Assembly: GCA_002707605.1 (NCBI GenBank)
Contig: PANK01000020.1
Coordinates: forward strand, 1-62,100
Direction: 5' to 3'
From: Hoeflea sp.
Lineage (GTDB): Bacteria > Pseudomonadota > Alphaproteobacteria > Rhizobiales > Rhizobiaceae
DNA: 62,100 bases
The notes under the pieces are model-generated. The model was given only the letters and a program-made list of their open reading frames with translations. It was not told where the DNA came from and did not search any database. The number at the start of each line of letters is the position of its first letter. Position 1 is the stretch's first letter. The position numbers and the translations under genes are program-made. Of this stretch, positions 10,253-18,829 are shown piece after piece.

Positions 10253-11359
10253 TCAGAATATCCCCCACGCTCGGTAGCGCCCCCTGCCCGTTATCTCGCG
10301 CACTCCTAGTTCGCTGATCAGGTTCAAGGCCCCGCGCGGCGTGACCTTCGCGGCTTTTGCAACCATGTGCGCCGACACGATTGGCCGCGAAAGGAGCAGA
10401 TCAATTGCAGTAGGGAGACTGCTGGTTGACCGCTTGCCAATCACGCGGCGCTCTAGCTGACGCTTGGCGAGTGTCAATCGATCAATGTCCTTCATCCCGG
10501 CTGAGGCAGCGGCGTTCATCGCGTCGAGGTAAGCAACCAGCTTGGTCGTCCGATCACGGGCTCGCCGACGCTCGCGCGGTATGCCGCGCAATCCAACCGC
10601 ATAGGTCAGCAGGTGAGACCGCACTTTTCCGCGCGATCTCAGGAAATCCGAAATGAGCACCTGACCGAGCCAGTGTTGACGCTGCAGCGGTTCGAGATGC
10701 TCCCAGGCCTCCCAAAGAAGCGCCGCCGCCAGGGTGGCCGGAAGCCGTTCGACCTGCTTGGCCAGCTCAAGCCACTCGCCGATCCGCTCGCCTTCATCCC
10801 AATCCGGATCGCGAATGACCAGCTCCCCGACACTGAGCTCAAGATCCTGCTTCCTTGGCTCGGCGGGCCCGTTGCCATCGACCAGCCATTTGGTGCGAGC
10901 GAGCACCTCGTCGATCTCGGCGAGCTCGGGAGGCAGCGCATCGTGATCGATCAGGTCAAGTTCGCCCCCCTCCCCTCCTCTGTCGGACGGTTCGCTCTCG
11001 AGCGATGTCTCCTCCGCGACGCCGGCAAGTGCCATGATCCCCGACCGCGAAACCGCCCAACCAGGATTGTTCCTCGAGACGCGGCGCCGCGTCCGGACAA
11101 TCCGGTGCGCGATGGCGAGCTCGTGGCTCGGCGCGCGAATGTCCATCTGCGCGTCGTGCAGAACCAGGTCCTCGAGATGGACGAGTTCGCCGCTGACCCA
11201 CATACTGGAGACAGAATCAAAGAAATCCGCCCGCTCGGCAAAGCCTGCACCGACCTCGGATCGGGCGACCCGCTCATCAAGCCGGGCAAGAGCATCCTCA
11301 GCGGCCGCCAACGGCCCCAGAAGGGTCTCATGGGTCAGATTTCCGATTTCATAAGTCAT
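10253..11359 (-). CDS. RHE_PE00001 family protein (DUF1612 plus HTH)
   Basis: MTYEIGNLTHETLLGPLAAAEDALARLDERVARSEVGAGFAERADF...; C-terminal HTH; recognised rhizobial-plasmid family. Confidence 0.75.
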   Translation of the reverse strand: MTYEIGNLTHETLLGPLAAAEDALARLDERVARSEVGAGFAERADFFDSVSSMWVSGELVHLEDLVLHDAQMDIRAPSHELAIAHRIVRTRRRVSRNNPGWAVSRSGIMALAGVAEETSLESEPSDRGGEGGELDLIDHDALPPELAEIDEVLARTKWLVDGNGPAEPRKQDLELSVGELVIRDPDWDEGERIGEWLELAKQVERLPATLAAALLWEAWEHLEPLQRQHWLGQVLISDFLRSRGKVRSHLLTYAVGLRGIPRERRRARDRTTKLVAYLDAMNAAASAGMKDIDRLTLAKRQLERRVIGKRSTSSLPTAIDLLLSRPIVSAHMVAKAAKVTPRGALNLISELGVREITGRGRYRAWGIF

Positions 11360-11641
11360 TGATAACACGGTGCTTCGATCTTGATACGGAAGCTATCACG
11401 CTTTTTACTTCCGTCACACCGGTAATTCTCTGGTCCCTCTATATATAAAGAGCGCTGCGGCCTTCGGGATTGAACAGAGGCCCTGCAATCGATGCTCAGA
11501 TCGACGAGAGAGCCTGTTTTTCCGGGGTTTCTCACGCCTTCAGGTTTCAGAAAGGCACTCAAGAGACGTTTACAAACGATCAGTTATCCGTATCTTCTAT
11601 GTTTGGAAAAACGGCTCTCAATCATCTCTCAGGCGCAGCAA

Positions 11642-12583
11642 ATGGCCGCTAACACGCATAATCGCACCTCGCGTCGCCCAAAGGGACGGCTTATCGGCTA
11701 CGCGCGCGTCTCTACGGACGAGCAGGCGACACAGGCGCAGGAAATGGAGCTGCGGTCGGCCGGCTGCGAAACGATCGTCGAGGAGCATGGTTCCGGCGCC
11801 TCTCGTGCCCGCCCTGCCCTCTCACGGCTTGTTCAGGATATCGCCGCCGGCGACACGCTGGTCGTGGTACGCCTCGATCGCCTGGCGCGTTCTGTCAGCC
11901 ATCTTCTTGACGTCATCGAAGACTTGACGGCAAAGGGCGCGCATTTCCGTTCGCTCAGGGATCCGATCGACACGAGTACACCCCAGGGCATGTTCTCGCT
12001 GCAGGTTCTTGGCGCCGTGGCCCAGCTCGAACGTGCCTTGATCTCGGAGCGCACCAAGGCCGGGATCGCAGCGGCAAAGGCGAAGGGTCGCTTGCCTGGC
12101 AATCCGGGGATCCGCGAGCGGCGGCCGGAGATGCTCACGAAGATGAAGCTGGCGCAAAAAGCGGCCTATGGCGAACGCCTTCAGGCAACAGCCTCACAAT
12201 GGCTTCCAACCGTGAAGCGGATGCGGCCTGACCACACGTGGGATGACATCGCCCGGGTTCTCAAACAGCGCGGTTTCGACTGGACGCCGGAACGGCTGCG
12301 GCGGGCGGTCAAATGGATGGTCTCGGAAGGCATGGTCGATGCGTCACTTTTGCGGAAGTCGCCACCACGGCCGCCGGAACATCGATTGATGACACTCGTG
12401 GCCGGGATCCACTCGTCCAATCCGAAGCTCACACTGCGCGAGATCGCCAACCAGCTCGAACGTCTGCATGAGCGAACGCCACGTGGCGGAACCAAATGGG
12501 CACCCTCTTCCGTGAAAAACCTCCTCGATCGCGCAAAACGCAGCGGCTTGATCGACGCTGTCGAGACAGAAATGCCGGGGTGA
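11642..12583 (+). CDS. Serine recombinase / resolvase-invertase family
   Basis: RLIGYARVSTDEQATQAQEMELRSAGC...VVVRLDRLARSVSHLLD...GMFSLQVLGAVAQLERALISERT; catalytic Ser in YARVSTDEQ. Confidence 0.9.
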   Translation: MAANTHNRTSRRPKGRLIGYARVSTDEQATQAQEMELRSAGCETIVEEHGSGASRARPALSRLVQDIAAGDTLVVVRLDRLARSVSHLLDVIEDLTAKGAHFRSLRDPIDTSTPQGMFSLQVLGAVAQLERALISERTKAGIAAAKAKGRLPGNPGIRERRPEMLTKMKLAQKAAYGERLQATASQWLPTVKRMRPDHTWDDIARVLKQRGFDWTPERLRRAVKWMVSEGMVDASLLRKSPPRPPEHRLMTLVAGIHSSNPKLTLREIANQLERLHERTPRGGTKWAPSSVKNLLDRAKRSGLIDAVETEMPG

Positions 12584-12670
12584 ATATTAGGCGCGAACGC
12601 AGTACAAATCGCGCATCTCGAGCCTAGCCAAAACATGGCAAACAAACCGTAAAGCCCGGAGCACACGCGC

Positions 12671-12886
12671 ATGGAAACAGAGACGCTGATCATCAACAGC
12701 CGCGATGACTTTGCGCAATGGGCCATGGACCGCGCCAATGGCATCATTGTGGAGCAGGGTTCGAGCCTCGCCACAGCCGCCCGGACAGGCGACGAAAGCC
12801 AGATTGCCGATGCGGCAAACGCCCTCGGCCAGACGATCGTAGATGCCCTGCTCGATGCTTTCGACTGTCTTGTCGATACCGACTGA
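12671..12886 (+). CDS. Small hypothetical acidic protein
   Basis: 71-aa ORF METETLIINSRDDF...; codon pattern plausible, no family recognised. Confidence 0.35.
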   Translation: METETLIINSRDDFAQWAMDRANGIIVEQGSSLATAARTGDESQIADAANALGQTIVDALLDAFDCLVDTD

Positions 12887-12914
12887 CGCACCGACGCTCT
12901 TGCCCCGATCCACG

Positions 12915-14219
12915 TCATGAATTCCACTTCTTCATCGACTGGCGAAGAGCATCAGACATCTCATACCCCCCTTCCCGGCCCGCTCCCGTGGCCGGCGCTT
13001 TGGCAGCCGCCTTGTCCGCTTCAAGCTTCGCGTTTAACAGCGCCATAATCATCGGCCAGGCCGAGAATTTCCCTTCCCGCGCCTTGTCGGTCAGGCTACG
13101 CAAATAGCCGCCGGGACTGTTGATCTGTTCGTTGCGCTGATAAATCGCGGCGAGCGTAATCGTGGCATGTTGGTCGCCGAGAACCTCGCAGGCCTCCCGC
13201 CATGCGCTCGGGCTGATCCCAAGCATCACGCGGCCCACCTCCGCGGCCGCCAGAAAGTCTCGCCAGTTGCGGATTTCACCATCCTTCGCAAGCTGTCGCC
13301 AATCGCTACACGCATCCAGCACGATACCCAAAGGCAACTCCCGCTTCGGCAAGCTCCGCAGGTTGCTGTTTTCCTCGGCGGTCCCGCTCGCTTCCTCTCT
13401 TTTTCGAGAGCCCTGTTTAGATTCAGATATGGAGTCTGGGTTTGAATTCTGTTTGTGGCGCTCAGAATGAGACTCATTGGCGCCCATATTTTTTGATTTC
13501 GCGAATGATTCCAGCGCTTCGTGAACTTCCGCCCAGAGCAATTCGAGATCCTCGCAGATCGTCTCCAGAACCTGGCGGGGCGCCGTCCGGGGCAGCTTGG
13601 CCATGATGTCCTGATAGGTGCGCGTCATCAGGCCCCAATTGCCCGGCACGCCCTCCTCGAGGCCGGCATCGATCATCTTGACGATATCCCGGCGCAATAG
13701 CGTCAGGCGCTCTTTCACGGCCTTGTAGGCGCGTTTTTCGGCCAAGACGGCTTCAGCGAGTTCCGCGAACTCTTCGGCGCGTGCGACGATCGGCGAGAGA
13801 TCGAAGCCATAGGCCTGCTCGACTTGGCCGCCCCTACCCCTGCGCGCGAACCGCTTACCATTCGGACTGTCGCGGCGGATAATCAGCCCGCAGTCGACCA
13901 GGCAGCTCAGATGTCGTCTAAGCGTCGCCGGCGACATACCGTTGGCGCGGGCTGCCAGTTGCTCGTTGGAAGGCCATACGATCAGCTCGCCTTCTGCGCT
14001 CAGCTCGTTTTCCGGATGGAACGACAACAGTGCATTGAGGATCGCCAAAGCACGGTCGGTTGCGCCGAGCGGCTCCTTGGCATCTCGGATCGTGTGGAAG
14101 ACCTTCCATTTTTCGACCGTTGCACCTTCTCGTACGGATTTCGCGGCGACTTGGCTTGCCATTTGGCCAAGCGTCATCGGCCGCCGCCCAAAGGGCGTCG
14201 TTGTGATATGCGTCTGCAT
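12915..14219 (-). CDS. repC: Plasmid replication initiator RepC
   Basis: MQTHITTTPFGRRPMTLGQMASQ...; downstream of repA/repB in the canonical repABC order. Confidence 0.92.
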   Translation of the reverse strand: MQTHITTTPFGRRPMTLGQMASQVAAKSVREGATVEKWKVFHTIRDAKEPLGATDRALAILNALLSFHPENELSAEGELIVWPSNEQLAARANGMSPATLRRHLSCLVDCGLIIRRDSPNGKRFARRGRGGQVEQAYGFDLSPIVARAEEFAELAEAVLAEKRAYKAVKERLTLLRRDIVKMIDAGLEEGVPGNWGLMTRTYQDIMAKLPRTAPRQVLETICEDLELLWAEVHEALESFAKSKNMGANESHSERHKQNSNPDSISESKQGSRKREEASGTAEENSNLRSLPKRELPLGIVLDACSDWRQLAKDGEIRNWRDFLAAAEVGRVMLGISPSAWREACEVLGDQHATITLAAIYQRNEQINSPGGYLRSLTDKAREGKFSAWPMIMALLNAKLEADKAAAKAPATGAGREGGYEMSDALRQSMKKWNS

Positions 14220-14322
14220 TTTCTTTCACCTATCGCTAGGCAATAGAAAACTGCTCGCCGAAAAGGCGCTCATGGCTCAAAAGAGCCTTGACTGTGATTC
14301 TCGGAAGTGCGATTCTCTAGCT

Positions 14323-14370
14323 GCTACACAAGGAATGGGCTTCCGGAAGCGATTTCGGTGGCCTTTTTCT
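14323..14370 (+). ncRNA. Putative repABC counter-transcribed RNA (incA/ctRNA)
   Basis: repB-repC gap (14220-14409) carries a plus-strand TTGACT (14288-14293)-17-GATTCT promoter-like pair and a stem (GGCttCCG...CGGtgGCC) followed by TTTTTCTTT, antisense to the repC leader. Confidence 0.55.
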
Positions 14371-14409
14371 TTGCCAATTTTCCCGTGGCCGAGAGTCCCG
14401 GCCGTTGAT

Positions 14410-15405
14410 TCAGTCGCCGCCCTCCTTTCCGTTTTCCTGAAATTCCTGATAGAGGCGCTCTAGTCTCCTCGAGAGATAGGCACCAAACTGCGAGGCGTCC
14501 TTGGCCTTAAGGGCCAGGGTGAAAGCCTTTCCGCTGTCCTTTGTTGAAACCTTCACGGCGTCGTCGGACAGACTCCAAGCCTTTTCCGCAGGTGACTGTT
14601 TTTTCGGCTTCCTCGCGCCGGAGACCTTCAGTTTTTCAAGCAGAAAGCCAAACCGATCGCCTTCGTCGAGCTCGGTGAAAGCGTCCGATTGAACCAGATC
14701 CAGAGCCTGAGCGGACTTCGCGGGTGCCTGTACTGTCTTCTTGAGGTCTTCCCAACGATCACGCCCAATGCCCTTGGCGGCGCCAAGAGCATCCAAAATA
14801 GGAGCGGGGATCGTTTCGGCTACCGACAGCATTCTGGACAGCAATGTGTCATCAACGGTGAGCGCGCTCTTGATAGTACCTTTGTCGATGCCGGACTCTT
14901 GCAAACGTCTTGCGTAGAGTGATTTCTCAATAAAGCTCAGATCGTCTCTGGCCGAGTTTTCCTGGCCCTGCGCGACCACATGGGCAATCTCTTCGAGAGG
15001 CTTGATAACCGCCCTGACCTTCTGCCCGAGCTTCTTAGCGACGCGCACCCTACGATGCCCGAAAACAATAATATGACGGTTGCTGTCACTGGGATTCGGT
15101 CGAACGAGGACAGGCTGATGTTGGCCGGCTTCCTTGATCGCTTCGAGGAGCTCCTGGTCCTTGGCCAAGTCCTCACCAATTCGGTCCTGGTAAGGGGAGG
15201 GGTCCAACGTATCCGGGTCAAGAGCAACGACCACATCGCCCTCAAGCACACGCATCGAGTTCTCTGCTAGATCATCGAGTGATTGCATCATCGAGCGCGA
15301 TGCGCCGCGCCGTGCGTATTCGACGCGTGACCCGCCGGTTTCCGTGGTTTCTGCCGGCTTTTTTGGCTGCGCGCCAATATTTGCGAGAAGATGCTTCCTA
15401 GCCAT
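14410..15405 (-). CDS. repB: Plasmid partitioning protein RepB (ParB family)
   Basis: MARKHLLANIGAQ...; ParB core HIIVFGHRRVRVAKKLG..., between repA and repC. Confidence 0.92.
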   Translation of the reverse strand: MARKHLLANIGAQPKKPAETTETGGSRVEYARRGASRSMMQSLDDLAENSMRVLEGDVVVALDPDTLDPSPYQDRIGEDLAKDQELLEAIKEAGQHQPVLVRPNPSDSNRHIIVFGHRRVRVAKKLGQKVRAVIKPLEEIAHVVAQGQENSARDDLSFIEKSLYARRLQESGIDKGTIKSALTVDDTLLSRMLSVAETIPAPILDALGAAKGIGRDRWEDLKKTVQAPAKSAQALDLVQSDAFTELDEGDRFGFLLEKLKVSGARKPKKQSPAEKAWSLSDDAVKVSTKDSGKAFTLALKAKDASQFGAYLSRRLERLYQEFQENGKEGGD

Positions 15406-15483
15406 TCGTCATACCCGAAATCGAAGATATCCTGTTGAACTGCCTTTGTTTTTTGGCGATTTGCACGGCTGTCAAAAATCCGA

Positions 15484-16725
15484 TCATTTTCGACCCCAGG
15501 CCTTGTGAACGAGAGCTGTGATTTCGCTGTTCACGGCGTTCAGGGAATCGACGGCCCGGTCATAGGTCGCTCGTACGAACTGAGCACGCTCGACTTCGTA
15601 GACCGTCTGCTTCGTGATGCCGGCGTCGGATATTGCGGTAGACTTCACCATTTGATTGTTCAGCATTCTTTTGCTGAACATGGCCTGCATGAAGCCAACC
15701 ATCTGTGCCTGTGGGCCATCAGTAGCTTCGTATCGCGTCACAAGAAACCGGAACCAATCAAGCGTAACCTTTGCGCCGGCGCTCTTGATTGATTGTAGGA
15801 TCCCGCCGAGCATCAGGAGAAACTGGCTCATGCTCATGATGTCCAGCATTTGGGGATGAACAGTGATCAGCACAGCGGTCGATGCTGTGAGCGCCGTAAG
15901 GGTGAGATACCCCAACTGAGGAGGGCAATCGATTACGACCACGTCGTATCGGTCGTCGACTTCTTTCAAGGCCCGCGAGATACGAGTGAAAAAGAGGCGA
16001 CCCTCTTGCGAATTCGCTGCGGCAAGGGGGGTCTCATACTCATACTCTTGTAGCTCAAGATTCGCCGGAACAATATCAAGACCCGGGAAATTCGTCGTTT
16101 GAATAATTTCCTTGATCGAGCGCCTTTCGTCGTCATATCGAAGCGCCTCGAAGAGGGATGGGTTCTTGTCCAACTCGGGCTGGATTCCGTGCAGAGCTGT
16201 CAGCGAAGCCTGAGGGTCCAAGTCTATGGCAAGGACCCGGTGGCCGGTCAGAGCTAGATACTGCGCGAGATGGGCCGTGGTAGTTGTCTTTCCCGAACCA
16301 CCCTTGAAGTTGACAACTGAAATCACCTGCAGGTGCTCGCCGTCTCGCCGACGCGGCACATAGTTCTTGACTTCACTGCGGCCGTGTTTGTCGAGATACT
16401 GGCGAAGCTCGAGCATTTGCTCCGCCGTGTAAGAGCGCCTGCCTGAAGACGACACTGTGGGAACGGGGCCTTTTCCGTCGAGGTGGAGTTTCTTGATGTG
16501 GTTTTGTGTTACACCGATGAAATCCGCCACCTCGGCAAGCGAGAACAATCGCAGTCCTTTTTGCGCGTCAGGCGGGTACTGCTCCAAACGGAGCATGTTC
16601 AACCGGTCAGAGATCAACTCACCCTGTTGGATGATCTCTTCGTCGAAATCCAACTCGTCTTGCTCTATGACCGGAACCACCGAATTCTCTCTTTTCTTGA
16701 AATAACGCTTTTTCCAAGACAACAC
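15484..16725 (-). CDS. repA: Plasmid partitioning protein RepA (ParA family)
   Basis: Walker motif VVNFKGGSGKTTTTAHLAQYL; N-terminal MerR-like HTH typical of RepA. Confidence 0.94.
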   Translation of the reverse strand: MLSWKKRYFKKRENSVVPVIEQDELDFDEEIIQQGELISDRLNMLRLEQYPPDAQKGLRLFSLAEVADFIGVTQNHIKKLHLDGKGPVPTVSSSGRRSYTAEQMLELRQYLDKHGRSEVKNYVPRRRDGEHLQVISVVNFKGGSGKTTTTAHLAQYLALTGHRVLAIDLDPQASLTALHGIQPELDKNPSLFEALRYDDERRSIKEIIQTTNFPGLDIVPANLELQEYEYETPLAAANSQEGRLFFTRISRALKEVDDRYDVVVIDCPPQLGYLTLTALTASTAVLITVHPQMLDIMSMSQFLLMLGGILQSIKSAGAKVTLDWFRFLVTRYEATDGPQAQMVGFMQAMFSKRMLNNQMVKSTAISDAGITKQTVYEVERAQFVRATYDRAVDSLNAVNSEITALVHKAWGRK

Positions 16726-17057
16726 GCGGGAAAGCGTTATTACTATGTGCGATTCCGGATTAGGCGCAAGCGGTTTTTGGTTAATGAAACCTTAATGCGA
16801 GTCGGGACGAAATAGCGACCTGTGTCGACGCTGAACCGATTCTCCTAGTGTTTTCGCGGACTTACCTGACGGGTTCCGAAGCGACAGGTCAGAATTTTAT
16901 CCCGGCAGTTTTGACGGGGCAGGGCGCTTCGCCGCCAGCGATAGGCCACGACCCGTACTGAAACCGCAGAAATCGGCCAATTTCGCACCCGACTCAGCAA
17001 AGTGAGTGGCCTCAAAGTCCCAGCCAGGAACCGTTCCAGCACCAATCAGGGGACGAC

Positions 17058-17075
17058 CCCGGCAGAACTGCCGGG
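17058..17075. promoter_or_regulatory. 18-bp dyad between repA and trbB (candidate tra box/operator)
   Basis: CCCGGCAG-AA-CTGCCGGG. Confidence 0.4.
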
Positions 17076-17198
17076 ATGACCGAATCCGCCTCGTGCGGCA
17101 AAAGCCGGAACTCACCCATGAGTAGCAGCGGCGGATGTAATGCAAACCTTGTTTGGTCGTAACGATGGTGCCCGGATTGCACCCAGAGGAGGGACGCT

Positions 17199-18170
17199 AT
17201 GACTGCGTCGTCCTCCCGGTCACGGCTGATCCGCAAACTGCGTGATGCGTTGGGTGAGACGATCTGCGCCGCGCTCGAGGACGTCAACGTTGTCGAGGTC
17301 ATGCTCAATCCGGACGGTCGTCTTTTCGTCGAACGACTGGGGGAGGGGATCGAGCGCATCGGCGAGCTCAGGCCAGGCGCGGCCGAGATCATTATCGGCA
17401 GCGTCGCCCATGCCCTGCAAACGGAGGTCGACGAGGACCAGCCGATCATCTCCGGCGAGTTACCGATCGACGGCCATCGTTTCGAAGGCCTGCTGCCGCC
17501 GGTCGTCAGTGCCCCAAGCTTCACGATCCGCCGGCGCGCGTCCCGCCTGATCCCGCTGTCCGACTATGTGTCCAGCGGTGTCATGACCAAACTGCAGGCC
17601 AGCCTGATCCGTCTCGCAGTCCACGATCGCCTGAACATCGTCGTCTCGGGTGGCACCGGGTCGGGCAAGACGACTCTGGCAAATGCAGTCATTGCCGAGA
17701 TCGTCAGCGAAGCGCCTGGGCATCGCTTGCTCATCCTCGAGGACACGGCCGAGATCCAGTGCGCCGCGGAAAACGCGGTTTGCCTGCATACGACGGACAC
17801 AGTCGACATGGGCCGCCTCCTCAAGAGCACCATGCGTCTTCGGCCGGACCGGATCATTGTGGGCGAGGTTCGGGACGGTGCCGCGCTGACACTTCTGAAG
17901 GCCTGGAACACCGGCCATCCCGGCGGCATCACGACAATTCACGCCAACAATGCGCATGCCGCTCTCCGGCGTCTCGAGCAGCTCACCGCAGAAGCAAGCC
18001 AGCAGCCAATGCGCGAGGTCATCGCGGAAGCGGTCGATCTCGTCGTTTCCATTGAACGCACCGCCACAGGTCGCCGTGTCCGCGATGTGATGCGGCTCAA
18101 GAGCTTCGACGGCACCCGTTACGAAACCGAACATCACGCACAGATCGATGAGGACAGCCATGCCGCATAA
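17199..18170 (+). CDS. trbB: Conjugal transfer ATPase TrbB
   Basis: [17 protein letters not shown], VirB11-like ATPase; first gene of the trb operon. Confidence 0.93.
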   Translation: MTASSSRSRLIRKLRDALGETICAALEDVNVVEVMLNPDGRLFVERLGEGIERIGELRPGAAEIIIGSVAHALQTEVDEDQPIISGELPIDGHRFEGLLPPVVSAPSFTIRRRASRLIPLSDYVSSGVMTKLQASLIRLAVHDRLNIVVSGGTGSGKTTLANAVIAEIVSEAPGHRLLILEDTAEIQCAAENAVCLHTTDTVDMGRLLKSTMRLRPDRIIVGEVRDGAALTLLKAWNTGHPGGITTIHANNAHAALRRLEQLTAEASQQPMREVIAEAVDLVVSIERTATGRRVRDVMRLKSFDGTRYETEHHAQIDEDSHAA

Positions 18171-18531
18171 ATTCCGCCACCCCGTGACTTTGGGGCTCTT
18201 GATTGCCGTCGCTTGCGTCGCAGTGTCGCCGGCGCTTGCCAGTTCCGGCGGCAGCCTCCCGTGGGAAGGGCCGCTGCAGACGATCCAGGAATCGATCACG
18301 GGGCCGGTCGCGGGCTTCATCGCCCTTGCCGCCGTCGCGGTCGCCGGCGGCATGCTGATCTTCGGCGGCGAACTCAACGATTTCGCGCGGCGGCTCATGT
18401 ATGTCGTGCTCGTCGCCGGCATCCTGCTTGGCGCAACGCAGATCGTTGGTCTGTTCGGCGCATCAGGCGCCTCGATTGATCTCCCTGGTCAGGCGGACCT
18501 GAGTGCGGCGGGGGAGGGGAACAATGGCTGA
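18148..18531 (+). CDS. trbC: Conjugal transfer protein TrbC
   Basis: Signal peptide plus hydrophobic pilin-like protein; position between trbB and trbD. Confidence 0.88.
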   Translation: MRTAMPHKFRHPVTLGLLIAVACVAVSPALASSGGSLPWEGPLQTIQESITGPVAGFIALAAVAVAGGMLIFGGELNDFARRLMYVVLVAGILLGATQIVGLFGASGASIDLPGQADLSAAGEGNNG

Positions 18532-18823
18532 CTCTGTCGCTCCCCTCGCAACAGCGCGGATCCACCGGGCGCTGTCGCGGCCGAACCATCTCATGGGCGC
18601 CGACCGCGAACTGGTGCTCGTCACCGGGCTTGCGACGGTCATTCTGATCTTCGTCGTGCTGACCTGGTTCTCGGTGCTGCTCGGCATCGCGATCTGGATT
18701 GGCGTCGTCGGCGTGCTGCGCATCATGGCGAAGGCCGACCCGATGATGCGGCAGGTCTATCTGCGCCACATCGGATACCGCCCGAGCTACCGACCGACAT
18801 CGTCGCCCTGGCGGAGGTACTGA
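18503..18823 (+). CDS. trbD: Conjugal transfer protein TrbD
   Basis: Position and sequence ([20 protein letters not shown]...). Confidence 0.88.
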   Translation: MRRGRGTMADSVAPLATARIHRALSRPNHLMGADRELVLVTGLATVILIFVVLTWFSVLLGIAIWIGVVGVLRIMAKADPMMRQVYLRHIGYRPSYRPTSSPWRRY

Positions 18824-18829
18824 CCGACC

